Assembly: GCA_036001225.1 (NCBI GenBank)
Contig: DASYUM010000224.1
Span: forward strand, 1 to 12,829
Direction of reading: 5' to 3'
DNA length: 12,829 bases
From: DASYUM01 sp036001225
GTDB lineage: Bacteria; Methylomirabilota; Methylomirabilia; Rokubacteriales; DASRDR01
Each line of letters opens with the position of its first letter. The stretch's first letter is position 1. Of this stretch, positions 12,187 to 12,829 are shown piece by piece. The position numbers and the translations under genes were made by a program. The notes under the pieces were generated by a model, which did no database searches, was not told the origin of the DNA, and worked only from the letters and a program-made list of their open reading frames with translations.

Positions 12187-12829
12187 ATGAGCCGTATTTT
12201 CGCGCGCTTGACCGTCGCAGTGGTGGTGGCGGTGGCGGCGGGGGCGGGCCTCGGTATCGGCCTCCAGCTCGGTGGGCTTCGCCTCCCCGCCCGTTTCCGG
12301 GAGAGCCAGGGCGCGGTGGCCGCGCCCACGGCCGAGGAGATGCAGCGCGCGTTCGTGCGCGTGGCCGAGCGGGTGCGCCCGGCGGTGGTGAGCATCGCCA
12401 CCTCGCACTTCTTGCGTCGTCAACGCCCGCCCGGCACCGACCCCTTCTCGGGCGACCCCACGTTCAAGGAGTTCTACGATCGCTACTTCGGCCAGACGCC
12501 GCCGTCAGGTCGGGAGAGTGCCGGCGTGGGATCGGGCGTCGTGATCGACACCCAGGGGCACATCCTCACCAACCTCCACGTGATCAGAGGCGCCGACGAG
12601 ATCACCGTCCGCTTCTATCCCAAGCGCGAGGTCCGCGGCAAGGTGGTGGGCACCGACGCCAAGACCGACCTGGCGGTGATCCGCATCCCGTCCGAGGGGG
12701 CGGTGGCGGCGCGGCTCGGCGACTCCGAGCGCCTGCAGGTCGGCGAGTGGGCGATCGCCATCGGCAGCCCGTTCGGGCTCGAACAGACGGTGACGGTCGG
12801 CGTGATCAGCGCGACGGGCCGCTCGGAAG
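12187..12829 (+). CDS. HtrA/DegP-type serine protease, N-terminal part (cut by window edge)
   Basis: The first 214 residues are visible and the frame is open at the right edge. Residues 1-30 hold a membrane anchor or signal sequence ('ARLTVAVVVAVAAGAGLGIG'). 'QRAFVRVAERVRPAVVSIAT' (53-72) and the loop with 'DPTFKEFYDRYFGQTPP' lead into the trypsin-like domain. Catalytic H131 ('LTNLHVIRGADEI') and D161 ('DAKTDLAVIRI') are present, as is 'GEWAIAIGSPFGLEQTVTVG'. The serine (expected in a GNSGGP-type motif) and the PDZ domain(s) would lie beyond the window. Such proteases degrade misfolded proteins in the periplasm. The ATG at 12187 has only a weak GGCGGA upstream. It is transcribed divergently from the SPOR gene. 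Confidence 0.92.
   Translation, partial: MSRIFARLTVAVVVAVAAGAGLGIGLQLGGLRLPARFRESQGAVAAPTAEEMQRAFVRVAERVRPAVVSIATSHFLRRQRPPGTDPFSGDPTFKEFYDRYFGQTPPSGRESAGVGSGVVIDTQGHILTNLHVIRGADEITVRFYPKREVRGKVVGTDAKTDLAVIRIPSEGAVAARLGDSERLQVGEWAIAIGSPFGLEQTVTVGVISATGRSE

Noticed and set aside
12118..12423. Upstream extension of the SPOR gene to 12423.
   Set aside because: It overlaps the start of the HtrA gene, is His/Arg-rich, and the membrane helix begins right after ATG 12117, which has a ribosome site.
1..12829. tRNA or rRNA genes, CRISPR arrays, insertion sequences, prophage genes.
   Set aside because: No cloverleaf, regularly spaced repeats, transposase or phage gene was seen by eye on either strand.

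Overview
The window is strongly GC-rich, its third codon positions are nearly all G or C, and genes are tightly packed on both strands. The gene mix points to an uncultivated, soil- or sediment-type bacterium: ABC uptake systems, an orphan family 5 solute-binding protein, acyl-CoA metabolism, a LytM peptidase, a SPOR protein and an HtrA protease. It would fit a Rokubacteria/Methylomirabilota-like lineage or a deltaproteobacterial relative. That placement is an impression from gene content and style; no marker gene is present.

Layout. 1-1893 (+): the end of an SsuA/TauA-type solute-binding protein, then its permease and ATPase, forming one importer operon. 2069-3622 (+): a periplasmic family 5 (peptide/nickel-type) binding protein with its own promoter and no permease beside it. 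3636-5155 (-): a 3-hydroxyacyl-CoA dehydrogenase translationally coupled through GTGA to a six-helix membrane protein. 5385-7183 (-): an alpha/beta hydrolase, a small carboxymuconolactone decarboxylase (CMD)/AhpD-like protein and an exported intradiol dioxygenase. 7276-9749 (+): a D-2-hydroxyacid dehydrogenase and a membrane-anchored M23 peptidase, each with a promoter almost touching the start codon. 9815-10021 (-): a tiny two-helix protein. 10298-11367 (+): a 39-residue rubredoxin-like protein and a cytidylate-kinase-like protein fused to a BON domain. 11386-12117 (-): a SPOR-type membrane protein. 12187 to the right edge (+): the N-terminal part of an HtrA/DegP protease.

The most notable feature is at 6320-6616 (-). 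The CMD/AhpD-like gene has an in-frame TGA exactly where the second cysteine of the family's CxxC redox motif belongs. It is read as Cys-Thr-Ser-Sec. A perfect 7-bp stem with a GGCU loop begins 10 nt after the TGA, with the loop 17 nt after it, which fits the bacterial SECIS pattern. The gene also has its own promoter-like sequence and a GGAGG ribosome site ahead of an ATG upstream of the TGA. Conventional gene calling would lose it or report only a 60-residue fragment. I read it as a selenoprotein, not a pseudogene.

A second pattern is a recurring promoter design: four promoter candidates share TTGA(C/G)N, an exact 18-bp spacer and TAGNNT. Two of them would give leaderless or nearly leaderless mRNAs. 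Several strong GC-rich stem-loops lie between genes. No tRNA, rRNA, CRISPR array or insertion sequence was seen.
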